Positions 46,011 to 56,502 of a stretch of DNA of 64,000 nt are shown here, piece after piece. Position numbers and translations under genes: made by a program. Position 1 is the first letter of the stretch. Every line of letters starts with the position of its first letter. The notes under the pieces were generated by a model, which worked only from the letters and a program-made list of their open reading frames with translations, did no database searches and was not told where the DNA came from. Source of the stretch: Artemisia argyi (Eukaryota; Streptophyta; Magnoliopsida; Asterales; Asteraceae); contig CM060703.1 in NCBI GenBank assembly GCA_030686995.1, positions 119,084,861 to 119,148,860 on the forward strand, written 5' to 3'.

Positions 46011-47389
46011 CAAATGGGAAAATATGGAATTTCTCAAATGACATGGACAATAGAAATTAATGCCTTGTTACAACGTCCTCTTTTTATATATAGTAATACT
46101 GCAAATATCTATACTACATATAATGCATGAAGCACTCTCTCTCTAAATTTTTTAGATTTACAAGAAATAATGCATGGCTTACAACACTTTTATGCACCCA
46201 ATTTTCAGAATTACAACAAAGTAAGCATATTGTACAACAAAAAGCAGCATAGTGTCATTTTAAGACCAAAATTCTACCAAACAACATTAATGTTATTAAA
46301 AACACCCCTTCACCAAAAATTACAACTATTTAAGCACAATATACAAAAGCTTTTAAGTAAATACAAGTCATAAAACACAAAGCACAAGTATGTAAAGCAC
46401 AATGATTTTAAGGTCAACAATCTATTCAACACATATAATTAATACACTAATTAATTCACCCTTCACCAAAATATACAATTTTTTAACCATAATGTACAAG
46501 CTAATCAAGCTACTAAGCCAAGTACTTAAAAATAATGTCATTAGGCTGGGCACAGTGGTCGGTCGCCCGGACCGGTCGCCCCTGCGCTGACCGAGTCGCC
46601 GCCACTGCAACCATAAGATTGATGAAGGTCGGACGGCTCCAAAATTCACAAACCAGTCACCCCCTCGACCAATTAATGTATCAAAACAAAAACGAAGATG
46701 AAACGAAAGAAGAAAAGAACAATCATCAATCAAGCCAAAAGAAACATCAAACTTATTCCGTCTATGGTTCACGAACAGAAAGTATACAACAACAATAAAA
46801 CCCAACATCTATATCTACCTCGGTTCTAACCCCATCTAAAAACCAATATCACGGTCAACACAACATAAAACCTTAGAGAGAGTTTTCGTTTGATATTCAA
46901 GAAAAGGGTCTGATTTTCTTGCAAACATAGATTGTTGGTTATGTTCGGTTATCAAGATAAGAAAGAAAGGAAGAGTACGTGATGTTTGTGTGGCTGCAAA
47001 TCATGGCTGCGTATTTTTGTGAGGGAAATTAGGGCAGGAATGATGTAATTTAGGTTTTGTAAACGTATTTATAAGTTCTAACATTTGGGTTATATAACGG
47101 TTTGGTTGTTAACTGGGCTGGCTAAGTGATATCATAAATTGTTTGGTAGTTTTATCATGGGCCTTAATAGATATTGATGATTAAAGTTTGTTTAGGCTGA
47201 AAATGGTTTTAGACTAATTACTAATTGAGCCGTATATTATTTGTTTGGTATAGCTGATTTTGGGCTAATTTTGATATTTGGTTCACATGGATAGTGTATA
47301 TTAAAAATGAAAATGTAGGGGACACATATAGTGTAAAAAAGATTGGATTTTTTTGAAATAAAAATAAAAATATAAATGTCGGTCGCCTT
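46011..47389. other. gene-free stretch
   Basis: AT-rich. A GC-rich patch at 46540-46640 (GGTCGCCCGGACCGGTCGCC) stands out. No coding region supported on either strand. Confidence 0.45.
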
Positions 47390-47545
47390 ACTATGTCCAC
47401 CCCTACCTAAGGTAGAAAGGCTGCTTTCAGTTCTATCTAAGATAGGAAAGGACTTCCGGTCTTTTGTAGGGAGTGAGGATCGAACCATTGACCTCTAGGT
47501 TAAGATGCAAGGGGTTTTCCAACTGATTCAACCCTAAAATAATTG
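47390..47545 (-). mobile_element. SINE, second copy
   Basis: On minus: TTGAATCAGTTGG (A-box-like), GGTTCGATCC (B box), then TACAAAAGACCGGAAGTCC and repeated CTA-CTTAG words, as in 38674-38913. The tail part beyond TGTCCACCCC is shorter. No convincing target duplication. Confidence 0.75.
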
Positions 47546-47611
47546 TTATTTGTAAATTAATCATTAAAAAAAATATGGCCGCATAACATTACATTACCTG
47601 AAAATATAGTC

Positions 47612-47648
47612 ACAGGGTACCCGCTGCCGCATCGCGCGGGTACCCTGC
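47612..47648 (+). mobile_element. decayed Helitron-type 3' end
   Basis: Perfect 12-bp hairpin arms CAGGGTACCCGC and GCGGGTACCCTG around TGCCGCATC, then CTAT where CTAG would be expected. The CGCATCGCGCGGG core is shared with the mini-Helitron end at 32045-32060. A reversed relative, CTAGCAGGGTATCCGGGTAA, is near 57874. No 5' end found. Confidence 0.4.
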
Positions 47649-47723
47649 TATTATTTTTATTATTGTGAAACATAATATTTTCACATAGACAATCCTTGAA
47701 AGAATTCCTAGTACAATTGTAAA

Positions 47724-48222
47724 TTATTGAATAAATGTTTGTACTAAACGACTTCGAATGGTAACCCTTGTGGTGTGAGAACCCCCCCCCCCCCCCCCCC
47801 CCCCCAAACACACACACACACCCCAAAATGGTTGTGGGTTTAAGTAGGACATGTGAGGTAGTTTGTGGTATGTATATTTTGAGATAGTTGGTCACCGCTC
47901 TTAAAAAAAATAATAATAAAATAAAAAATAATAAAAAAAATAGTTTGTGTCGCATCATTCGGCAATTTTGTCGTTTCAGATTGTTATTATGGAGTGATGA
48001 TCATACCTTTTTAGTAGTTTTCTATAATTTTCTTTCTCTTGATTTTGATTAAATGGGAATTGCACTTTGTTATGGTTTATAAAGTCTAGGTGTCCTCTCC
48101 TCCTTTGAGCGAGCTTTTTTAAGTGAGTTCTACACTTCGACATATGAACCGATACGAGCCTAGTATTGGATAGGTTCGTATCAATTGGTATCAGAGCTAG
48201 CCCTACCTTTCGAGGTTCTGAT
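47724..48222 (+). mobile_element. Copia/TRIM-like LTR copy 1 with primer site
   Basis: Homologous to 52066-53080: ATAAATGTTTGTAC, poly-C run (24 C, 47782-47805), GGTTGTGGGTTTAAGTAGG, TTTATAAAGTCTAGGTGTCC, CGTATCA, then TGGTATCAGAGC at 48186-48197, a perfect initiator-tRNA primer site. The LTR therefore ends at 48183. It contains the uninterrupted ATTAAATG (48048-48055) that is the empty site of the hAT insertion in copy 2. Left border uncertain. Confidence 0.7.
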
Positions 48223-50399
48223 TTGGTCTAAACGGTCAACTAAGTTGAACGGGTGATGGTCAACCAAGTCAAACGTCTAAGACTAACTAACCAAGGAGTA
48301 CAGTGTATTCCCGGGTCGTTATGTCCCAGCGAGGTTTGCAATTGTATTTGAAAACGTTTTAAGTGATCGGGTGATTTAATAGGAGGATCAGGAATTTGAT
48401 TATTATGATTAAACTACGAGATGAGGAATGAGATTGACTTAGAAATACTATAAGAACAATTACTGATTATCAGATTACCTAAAAACGTGATTTAACCTAA
48501 AAACGCGCGTTTGAGTTCAAAATAAACGCGAACACGCAAAAGAAAAAGTGAAATGTGAGCAAGTAAGGTCCTACGAATGTGAAAATTATATTTTTACAAT
48601 CCTAATGTTATAAGAAAATTTTTGGAAAATTAAAATTATTTTTACCACTATTTAATTAATTATTATTAATTAATTACTTTTTAATTAACTAAATTACACT
48701 AATTATTAATTAATTATGAAATTAACTAGAAAAATAAAAATTTAATTTGGAAAAATCTAAAATATTATAAAACTAATTTTAAAACAGAAAACCTAATTTT
48801 TCTACTTTTTAATTATTAATTATTAATTAAAACTAATTATTTAATTGATTTAAACTAAATTTAATTATAAAAAATACTAAATGACCAAGGAAAAATCTGA
48901 AAAAATTCCTAAAATTATTTTAACTAAAAAGGAACCTGAGAAAAATTTAAAAATGATAAATGCTTATAAATAAGCAGAAAATAAGCCAAAAGGGCTTAAA
49001 TAGAAGCTATCACTTTATTTATTTTTGTCTTTTTCTTAATTTTCTTTGACAAAACTCTTAAGCTACTGAAAATATCAAACTTTTGTGAAGGCACTTTCTT
49101 TGGAACTCAGAAATAAGCTCTGGGCTTATTAATAAGCCAAACAGTGAGCTTATTGGCTTATATATGAGGTTTAAGCTCACAATAAGCAATGCAGTGAATC
49201 AACAGCTATAAAATAAGGTGAAAGCAACTAAAAGAAACTTAAATGAATTCAAATCACAAAGAAAATCTAATAAACTAAGCTAACTTAAGCAAATAAGCAA
49301 TCCCTAAATACTCACAGATTCAAGCAGGCCAAAATGGGTCTTTTTGGACCTCTGTGGGGCCCATAGAGGTGAAAGAGAGTTCAAATAAGCTCTTGATCTA
49401 CAAACTAGGGTTGGGGGACTACCAAATAAGCTAATAAGCCAGGCTTATAGCTTATTTATGAACTCTGTGTGAGCCTTGGAAATTTGGGTCAAATGTTGAG
49501 TGCACAGCTTAGGGTCTGAGAACAGGTCCAAAATGGTGGTCAAATAAGCCAGGCTCAAATAAGCTAAACCTAAGATAAGCCTAAGTTTAAGTAGTTGGAC
49601 TGTTTGGCTTATCAAAAAGCCAAAAAGGAAGGTGTGGGGTCCACTAGGTAACAAGCTCTAGGTCTGAGAAATTTAGCTAATGGCATGAAGCAGGGGAGAT
49701 ACCTTCCCCTGCAGCCTCAAAAAGCTATTTGCACATTCTTCAAGAAAAAATCACAAAATTAATCCAAGTATCAAACTTTGTAGTTCAGGTGGGACTCTTT
49801 AACTTGTGTAAGTTTCAAATTCCAATTCTTAGTACAAAATTCACAAAAATTCTCACTAAAAATGGGACTCTGCACAAATGCAAGTTTTTGACTTTTCTAA
49901 TTTTTGAAGAACTTTGACTTGTGTGATTTTTGGATCTAATCTATGGACTGAATAAGATGATTAGAACTTAAAGGAAGTTAAAATAAGCTAAGTGAACTAT
50001 TTCTAAACCTAAATGATGATTTCACTACCCCTAACCCTTAACAGTTCAATAATCAAGATGGCACAAGGATCATTTTGACTTTTATGAAAAGGGTGATGGA
50101 TTTTATGACTTGGCTAACTGATTTAAACCTATTGTGACTTGTGTAATCAGAAAATAATAACAAATACACCCTGGAACACAAGGTACCTACTTATTCCAAA
50201 CACCCCTTTAAAATCTGAATGGAAAGTTGTACAAAGTAAATCAAGGATCTAAACAAATATTCTGAAATACTAACTTATACTAAGCTGAAATACAAATAAT
50301 TATACAGAAACAAGCTTCAAATAACTACTGAACTAACAATTCAAATTATGCGAGAAAAGATAAAGGGGGTCTTACAAACTGCATTCCCAGCTTAACCAG
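48223..50399. other. gene-free stretch rich in AATAAGC words
   Basis: No coding region. 48600-48950 is extremely AT-rich (TTAATTA words). From about 48960 to 50010 the words AATAAGC and GCTTATT occur roughly twenty times by eye on both strands. Repeats of ACTTGTGTGA-like words follow. Origin unknown. Confidence 0.45.
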
Positions 50400-51825
50400 T
50401 TGTACCCCAAGCATTCACAACACACTCCTAACACCCCCCATAGGGTTCTAAACCAGAGCCATCAATGATTCACTCCGCTCCTTGCTTCTTTGTCATAACC
50501 TGCAATTTTTTGTATTTTTCTATTTTCTGGATTTTTTTTTTTTTATATTTCTGAATTTAACTTCTAAACTAAGTTTTTAAGGGTCTCTAAAAGCTTAACT
50601 AAGCTTTAGGGGAGCCTACATGAGATTATGAGTCCAAGACAATTGCTAGAAATAACAACCAAACTTTTTGAGAATTTGAAATAAATTGAAACTCCACAAC
50701 TGAGAATTAAAGAAACTTGAATTTTATAGATTAAAAACTTGAATATTACAACTGAGAATTACACATTACTTATACTCATTTGAACTAAAACATTGAATCA
50801 TAAATTTGACATAAGTTAAAAAAAAAACTGAAAAACTACACTTGTGCTCCACTGCTTCTCTCCCTTTTATATCCTCCAAATCAGGGTTTCTGAGTTTCCT
50901 TGGACCTTTCCTAGCTTCAATCTTGACCCTTGGCTCAACAACAATCAATCTTGGCCATTTAAAGATTTGGCGCCCAAAAATATTGTACCAAACACGCATG
51001 CTTCCTGATGACTTGTTTAGGGGGGGGGGGGTTAATAGTGGGATTAGGGGACTGTTTGGGGACTATTTGGATAGGGGTTATGATGAGAGGAGGGGGGGAA
51101 AGTTGCAGTCACGTGTGGGTGGTTTTGATGGTGGTATTGGGTGTAAAAGGTGGGAAAGGGCGGTTTTGGGAACGGTTTGACCAAGGGGCTGACTGGGGTG
51201 GTTTTATTAATAAAATGGGATTGGGCCGTGGTGTGAGATGGGCCAAGGAGTGATAAGGGAGGGTGTTTGGGCCTGGCTTGTGTTTGGATTTGTTTGTTGG
51301 GTTATAATAACTTCAAGGGTCCGTTTGGTATTATAGTAAACACAAGGACCAAAATTGAAATTCTACCAAACATGAGGGGCTGTAGATGTAGGTTTTCCAA
51401 AGTATTCACAAGGACCATTGTTGCCAAACTCCAATGATACAAGGACCATAAACAAATTTTTCCATTTAAACATCCCAGGGACCATTTTTGCCAAACTTCA
51501 AACTGCAGGGACCAAATGTGTAATTTTCTCAAATTTTTCACCCAAGGATCGTTTTTGCAAATATTTGTCTTTTAAAGCCTTGGGTTGACTTTTCTTTCAT
51601 AAAAACGCTCAGGGACTAGTTTTGTAAATTTTTGAAAGTTGGGGGACTGAAACTGCCAATTGTGCAAACTTTGTTCGTTTTTTATTGTTTTTACTCATTT
51701 TGCATCTGAAACGTGTAAAACACAATCCCTGGGATATTTTTAGTATTTTGATGCATTTCTGAGTGTTTTTGGATGTTTTGGCAGTTCAAATACGACAAAA
51801 ATGATGAGTGTTTGAGCACTCATCA
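50400..51825 (-). mobile_element. probable Gypsy-type LTR region, left end unknown
   Basis: On minus it begins at 51825 with TGATGAGTG, a 6-base loop and CACTCATCA, a typical LTR start, like TGATGAGGC at 13407. From 51310 to 51640 a degenerate unit (GGACCATTTTTGCCAAACTT-like) recurs about six times. I could not find a primer site or the other border. Confidence 0.45.
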
Positions 51826-51830
51826 GGTTC

Positions 51831-52086
51831 CAACACTCGAAGTGGTGGCGTGGACCCGAAAAAGAAGGGTGCCAACTGTGATCAACATAGCCGTGACCAA
51901 CGAGCTCAGAGTGGTGGCTTGGACCCAGAAAAAGGGGTGATTGAATAAATGTTTGTACCAACACTCGAAGTGGTGGCGTGGACCCGAAAAAGAAGGGTGC
52001 CAACTGTGATCAACATAGCCGTGACCAACGAGCTCAGAGTGGTGGCTTGGACCCAGAAAGAGGGGTGATTGAATAAATGTTTGTAC
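51831..52086 (+). repeat. 128-bp tandem duplication of TRIM interior
   Basis: CAACACTCGAAGTGGTGGCG begins at 51831 and again at 51959, and the 128 bp between are repeated almost exactly. The same text (ACTCGGAGTGGTGGCGTGGA) occurs in the TRIM interiors at 53088 and 53430. Confidence 0.85.
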
Positions 52087-53051
52087 CAAACGGCTTCGAA
52101 TGGTACCCCTTGTTGTGTGAGAAGCCCCCCCCCCCCCCCCCCCTAAAAAAAAAAAAAAAAAAAAAAAAAAACACACATACACACACACACACACACACCC
52201 CATAATGGTTGTGGGTTTAAGTAGGACATGTGAGATAGTTTGTGGTATGTATATTTTGATATAGTTGGTTGCCGTTCTTATGAAAAAAAATAAAAAATAA
52301 TAAAAAATAATCATAAAAAATAGTTTGTTGTCGCATCATTCAGCAATCTTGTCGTTTCCAGATTGTTATTATGGAGTGATGATCATACCTTTTTAGTAGT
52401 TTTTTATAAGTTGCTTTCTCTTGATTTTGATTAAATGCATAGTTGTCAAAAGCGTACGCTTCATGCGCTATAGCGAGAAGCGACGCGCAGGCGGGCCCAC
52501 ATCGCTCAGTCCACGAGGCAAAAGCCCACCAACATTAAAAGCGACGATTTGGAAATTAGGGTGTGATTAAATGGGTGGGTTTTGGTCGGAATCATGTTAT
52601 AAACATGATACAAGGATCCAATCATACCCAGAAACACGTTTGGTTTGATTTTGGAAATTAGGGTTCATGGTAAGATTTGAGATTTTTCGATTTAGAGTGT
52701 TTTAATCCAATTAAGTTAGTGGGATAGTGTTAGAATGCAGTGTGAATCTTATTACAACCCTAGAATCTAACCAGAAACACAAAATGAATCAAAATCAAAG
52801 TTTATTGCAACCCTGCGCTTTTTTTTTTCTCGAGCCCGCGCTTTTTATGCGCCTCTCGCTTTAGCGATTTTTGGGTCTTTGCGCTTTGCAATCGCTTTCG
52901 CTTTTGACAACTATGATTAAATGGGAATTGAACTTTGTTATGGTTTATAAAGTCTAGGTGTCTTCTCCTCCTTTGAGCTAGCTTTTTGAAGTGAGTTCTA
53001 CACTTGGACATATGAACCGATACGAGCCTAGTATGGGATAGGTTCGTATCA
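52066..53051 (+). mobile_element. Copia/TRIM-like LTR copy 2, interrupted
   Basis: Same order as copy 1: poly-C run (19 C, 52125-52143) followed by about 26 A, (AC)n, GGTTGTGGGTTTAAG, TTTATAAAGTCTAGG, ending CGTATCA at 53051 with primer site TGGTATCAGAGC at 53054-53065. It is split by a 478-bp insertion at 52438-52915. Confidence 0.75.
52438..52915. mobile_element. hAT-type element (478 bp) with exact empty site
   Basis: Ends CATAGTTGTCAAAAGCG and CGCTTTTGACAACTATG are perfect 17-bp inverted repeats. ATTAAATG is duplicated at 52430-52437 and 52916-52923. The homologous copy at 48048-48055 has a single ATTAAATG with no insert. The interior is rich in AGCG/CGCT words. No transposase. Confidence 0.95.
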
Positions 53052-53246
53052 ATTGGTATCAGAGCTAGCCCAACCTTTTGAGGTTTTAACACTCGGAGTG
53101 GTGGCGTGGATCCGAAAAAGAAGGGTGCCAACCGTGATCAATATAGCCGTGACCAACGAGCTCACAGTGGTGGCTTGGACCCAGAAAGAGGGGTGTCAGC
53201 ATAGCCATGACCAACGAGGACGTTGGCAATTCAAAGCGTGGGGTAT
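53052..53246 (+). mobile_element. TRIM interior 1
   Basis: Between primer site TGGTATCAGAGC (53054) and purine-rich AAAGCGTGGGGTATT before the next LTR. It carries the ACTCGGAGTGGTGGCGTGGA and CAACGAGCTCACAGTGGTGG blocks. Too small to encode element proteins. Confidence 0.75.
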
Positions 53247-53390
53247 TGTTAAGATCCCACATCGGCCAAGTATGGGATTGGTTGGTGGTTTATAAAGTCT
53301 AGATGTTCCCTCCTTTGAGCTTGCTTTTTGGATTGAGTTCTACACAAGACATATGAACCGATACGAGCCTAGTATGGTACGTTCGTATCA
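53247..53390 (+). mobile_element. TRIM LTR b (144 bp)
   Basis: Starts TGTTAAGATCCCACATCGG, ends CGTATCA; the GATCCCACATCGG start is typical of plant terminal-repeat retrotransposons in miniature. Followed at 53393 by TGGTATCAGAGC. LTRs a, b and c with two interiors form an LTR-interior-LTR-interior-LTR array. Confidence 0.85.
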
Positions 53391-53624
53391 ATTGGTATCA
53401 GAGCTAGCCCTACCTTTTGAGGTTCCAACACTCGGAATGGTGGCGTATGGAGTGGTGGCTTGGACCCGAAAAAGAAGGGTGCCAACTAGGACCAACATAT
53501 CCATGACCAACGAGCTCAGAGGGGTGGCCTATGGAGTGGTGGCTTGGACCAGAAAGAGGGCTGCCAACCGTGACCAACATGGCCATGACCAACAAGGATG
53601 TTGGTTTTTCAAAGCGTGGGGTAT
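53391..53624 (+). mobile_element. TRIM interior 2
   Basis: As interior 1 with a short internal duplication (GTATGGAGTGGTGGCTTGGAC and CTATGGAGTGGTGGCTTGGAC at about 53445 and 53530). Ends with AAAGCGTGGGGTATT before LTR c. Confidence 0.75.
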
Positions 53625-54476
53625 TGTTATGATCATAGTCATAGGAAACGTTGAGTCCCCCGTGTTTCTTGTTTCGGATTGTTCTTACCGAAACGCGGTA
53701 CGATCGCGTCTCGGATCGCTCGGGATCGAGATCCGGATCGCTAATTTCTGCGTTCCGTTTCTTGTGCTACGAGTTTGTTCCTTGAATCCATTTCTAGTGT
53801 AATGATTTTCGAGGTGAAGGAGTTTTCCGGTGGATACAATGTGGAAGGAGGGAAAAGGTAGAAAAAGATGCTGGAACTTATTATCTTACCTTAAGAGGCT
53901 TTTTGTCTTGTTTTTTTATTTTTTGTTTGGCCCAATTAATAAGTTTGACTAATGGGCCAACTAAACCCAAAAATATTGTCTTCCATGTTAATTAAGTGAG
54001 CTTTACTCAAGCATGTAATTAAATGCATACTATTAATTTTTGCAACTTTTGTATTAAATATATAATTAAAAATATTAAATATAATAATAAAATTAATAAA
54101 AGATTTTAAATATATATACATATTAAAACTTATATATGTATATAATATGGTACATTGTACCAAATTGGGTACATCGTATCATATTATATGGTACATCGAA
54201 CCATAACGAACCGGAGTATACCGAAATGAGTCTACGCCCCCTTCGTACCGAATTTTAGGGACTTAGCGAACCGCGTTCCCGTTTCTCGTTTCCGTACTGG
54301 AGCGTTCCGCGTTCCGTGTGACTATGGTTATGATCGCATCGGCCAATTATGGGATTGGTTGGTGGTTTATAAAGTCTAGGTGTCCTCTCCTCTTTTGAGA
54401 TAGCTTTTTGGATCGAGTTCTACACTTTGGACTTATGAACTAATACGAGCTACTTTGATTTGTTCCTATTAATAGT
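53625..54476 (+). mobile_element. TRIM LTR c, split by a hAT-type insertion
   Basis: TGTTATGAT (53625-53633) is the LTR start. After the insert the LTR resumes at 54335 with CGCATCGGCCAATTATGGGA and TTTATAAAGTCTAGGTGTCC, and fades near 54476. No primer site is seen after it. Confidence 0.75.
53634..54326. mobile_element. hAT-type element (693 bp) inside TRIM LTR c
   Basis: GTTATGAT is duplicated at 53626-53633 and 54327-54334. Ends CATAGTCATAGGAAACG and, inward from the right, CATAGTCACACGGAACG are imperfect inverted repeats. Sub-ends are rich in CGGATCG / GCGTTCCG words. No transposase. Confidence 0.88.
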
Positions 54477-54878
54477 TGATTTAAAAAAAAAAAAAAAAAT
54501 CCATGTCGCAGGGTGCACATTTATATTCATCTTTTTATCTACTTTGATCATTATCGGTAACTCAAGCGGAGTGTCGTAATGGGTGATAATGCAGTTATTC
54601 TGATGTAATTCATTGAACGTGATAATACTTTGAAAACAGAAGATCTCATGCCTTATTAAAGTTGTGTCTGTTATTCACAGTGAATGTAAATAAAATACAT
54701 AGGAAACAAAAATATTTGAATGTTATTCGTGTTTTCTTACCAGGTTCACAAATGAATTTCATCCTTGCAATTATCTATTTCAATCTGCCTTTTAGGTTTT
54801 GGGGGTGTTTACAGATGGTTAATCTTCCTCAATATACAAAAGGTCAAAAGTACATAGAATACAAAACGACTACTAGTG

Positions 54879-56039
54879 CTACCAAGAGTTTATTAGTGGT
54901 TTTTCCAACAATGCTGAAAGATACATCTCTCGTAGCTCTGGTCCTCTATCCAACTTTTTCCCTACCACCCATTTCACTTTGTTAAATCCGATGCTTTCCA
55001 AGAGTGGCGTGTAAACATCTTCAAGTTGTTCTCCTACACAGAAGAAATGATCAAGCCAAAACAACCCACCGGGCCTAAGAACCCTATAAATGTCAAATAA
55101 CAGAAAATGTAGCAATGTGGTCGGTATCCAATTACTCAAGACATGCATGGAGTGAACTATATCTAATGTGTTATCGAAAAACGGAAGTCTCTGAGATATA
55201 CTTATATACAAAGGTACAACACCTCTTGATGCTATAAAACTGTTGAAAGGACCATTTAAGTTCATTGAGGTTGTTATTATCGTTATATTTCTTTCCCTCA
55301 TTCTTACTGCAAACGTTGCCGCACCCCCTCCAATATCAAGGCCTATTCGGATCGTACCATTTTTCTTAACTTCCAATACTTCATCAATCCCAAAGTCAAT
55401 ACCGCCCCTGTTATTGGGCTCAGTCCACCTTGTCTTCTCTCTACCTCCAAGGTCAAAACAGTCTTTACAGTCATCAAACCCTCTTTGATCTCGTTTTCGG
55501 TTAATGAGGCATAAGTAGTTCTTGCAAGTGTATGCGGTCCAGACAACAGATGAGTCAGATGGTGTGGACCAGAAGCTTTCTGGAATAGGGTAAGGCTCAA
55601 CATACTCCGGCGGTGCAGCTGGATGGCAACGGCGACGGGGGAGCGGTTCACACCCTTTGAGGAGCAACTTCTGTGCTAAAAGCTCGTCATCTGGGCATGA
55701 TCCGTTTACTTCATAGGACATGTAATGGTTAAGTTCATCAGGAAAAAGAGTACATGGGCTTCCTACTGGAGGGTATATTTCATTTGAGTCGAAGTTTGAG
55801 TTTATTCCAAATGGGAGCTCTTTTGGTGTTGTGAAGGCAATGAATTCAGGTGTCAGTTCACTGGTGGTTGTGTCAGCACTGTTGATCATTGCTCTGTTTT
55901 GAGTCGGGTTGAATGAACAAGATGAGTAAAAAGTGGTGGAGATAAACAAGGTTATGAGATTTGATGACAAAAGGATGAAAAGATAGAATGAAGTTGCTGA
56001 TAGAGAACGGGTGCTATGAGGGGAGTCCATCGAAGACAT
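54879..56039 (-). CDS. probable SAM-dependent methyltransferase, At1g29790-like
   Basis: A single exon of 386 aa from ATG at 56039; a second ATG at 56030 would give 383. The open frame extends 14 codons further upstream without an ATG. One N-terminal membrane segment (about residues 16-38, LFILLSSNLITLFISTT) with a short basic side suggests a type II anchor in the secretory pathway. Methyltransferase motif I is IGLDIGGGAATF (about 232-243), motif II-like LPFFDNTLDIVHS (285-297), and LRPGGLFWLDHFF (321-333) is the post-motif loop. The C-terminus EMYLSALLEKP fits this plant family (DUF248-related; substrate unknown). Codons and length look intact. It stands alone between TE blocks. Confidence 0.93.
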   Translation of the reverse strand: MSSMDSPHSTRSLSATSFYLFILLSSNLITLFISTTFYSSCSFNPTQNRAMINSADTTTSELTPEFIAFTTPKELPFGINSNFDSNEIYPPVGSPCTLFPDELNHYMSYEVNGSCPDDELLAQKLLLKGCEPLPRRRCHPAAPPEYVEPYPIPESFWSTPSDSSVVWTAYTCKNYLCLINRKRDQRGFDDCKDCFDLGGREKTRWTEPNNRGGIDFGIDEVLEVKKNGTIRIGLDIGGGAATFAVRMRERNITIITTSMNLNGPFNSFIASRGVVPLYISISQRLPFFDNTLDIVHSMHVLSNWIPTTLLHFLLFDIYRVLRPGGLFWLDHFFCVGEQLEDVYTPLLESIGFNKVKWVVGKKLDRGPELREMYLSALLEKPLINSW

Positions 56040-56502
56040 GAAGATGAAGTGTTTTTGTCTTCTTATAACACCTAAACCCAAACTAAAATAATAGTGATCT
56101 TACTAACTGACTATTAAGTTAATCAAATGTGTGCAGAAGTGAAGAATAATTCAATTCATCAATTGAAAAATAAGAGTAGGTATTTTATTTTATTTATTTA
56201 TTTATTTTTTTTCTCTCTCATATTTAAGTATGTGTAAACAGGTATGGAGCTAGTAGAAGGTCACCAACACTGGTCGGCTAGGTTGCAACTCCATATTCAC
56301 ATTTTTCAGATACCAATTTCCTGTGACTAAAATCAGGTTATGTTTGCTTTAAATGTAGAGGAATATTTGTTCCCGGTAACATAAATTATAAACTGTATAT
56401 GTAGAATGTAAAATAATAATGACGCAGTAGCTCGCCAATAAACATTTTCCTTAGATATATTTTCGTAGATACTATATGTGGATCAATGTAACCCCTATTT
56501 GG
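56040..56502. other. methyltransferase upstream region
   Basis: AT-rich promoter side of the minus-strand gene, with a TTTA-rich run at 56178-56210. No gene. Confidence 0.5.

Noticed and set aside
46543..46560. GGCTGGGCACAGTGGTCGG resembles the start of a primate Alu
   Set aside because: The match is short and stops at once; the rest of an Alu is absent and the context is plant.
46422..46808. Minus ORF of 128 codons over a GC-rich patch
   Set aside because: No recognisable domain, and codon and amino-acid pattern unconvincing.
53053..53802. Plus ORFs of 80 and 149 codons, and antisense ORFs at 51740-52314
   Set aside because: They run across TRIM LTRs and interiors and follow the DNA repeats, not a protein.
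54662..54985. Plus ORF overlapping the methyltransferase 3' end
   Set aside because: Shadow of the minus-strand gene plus AT-rich sequence.
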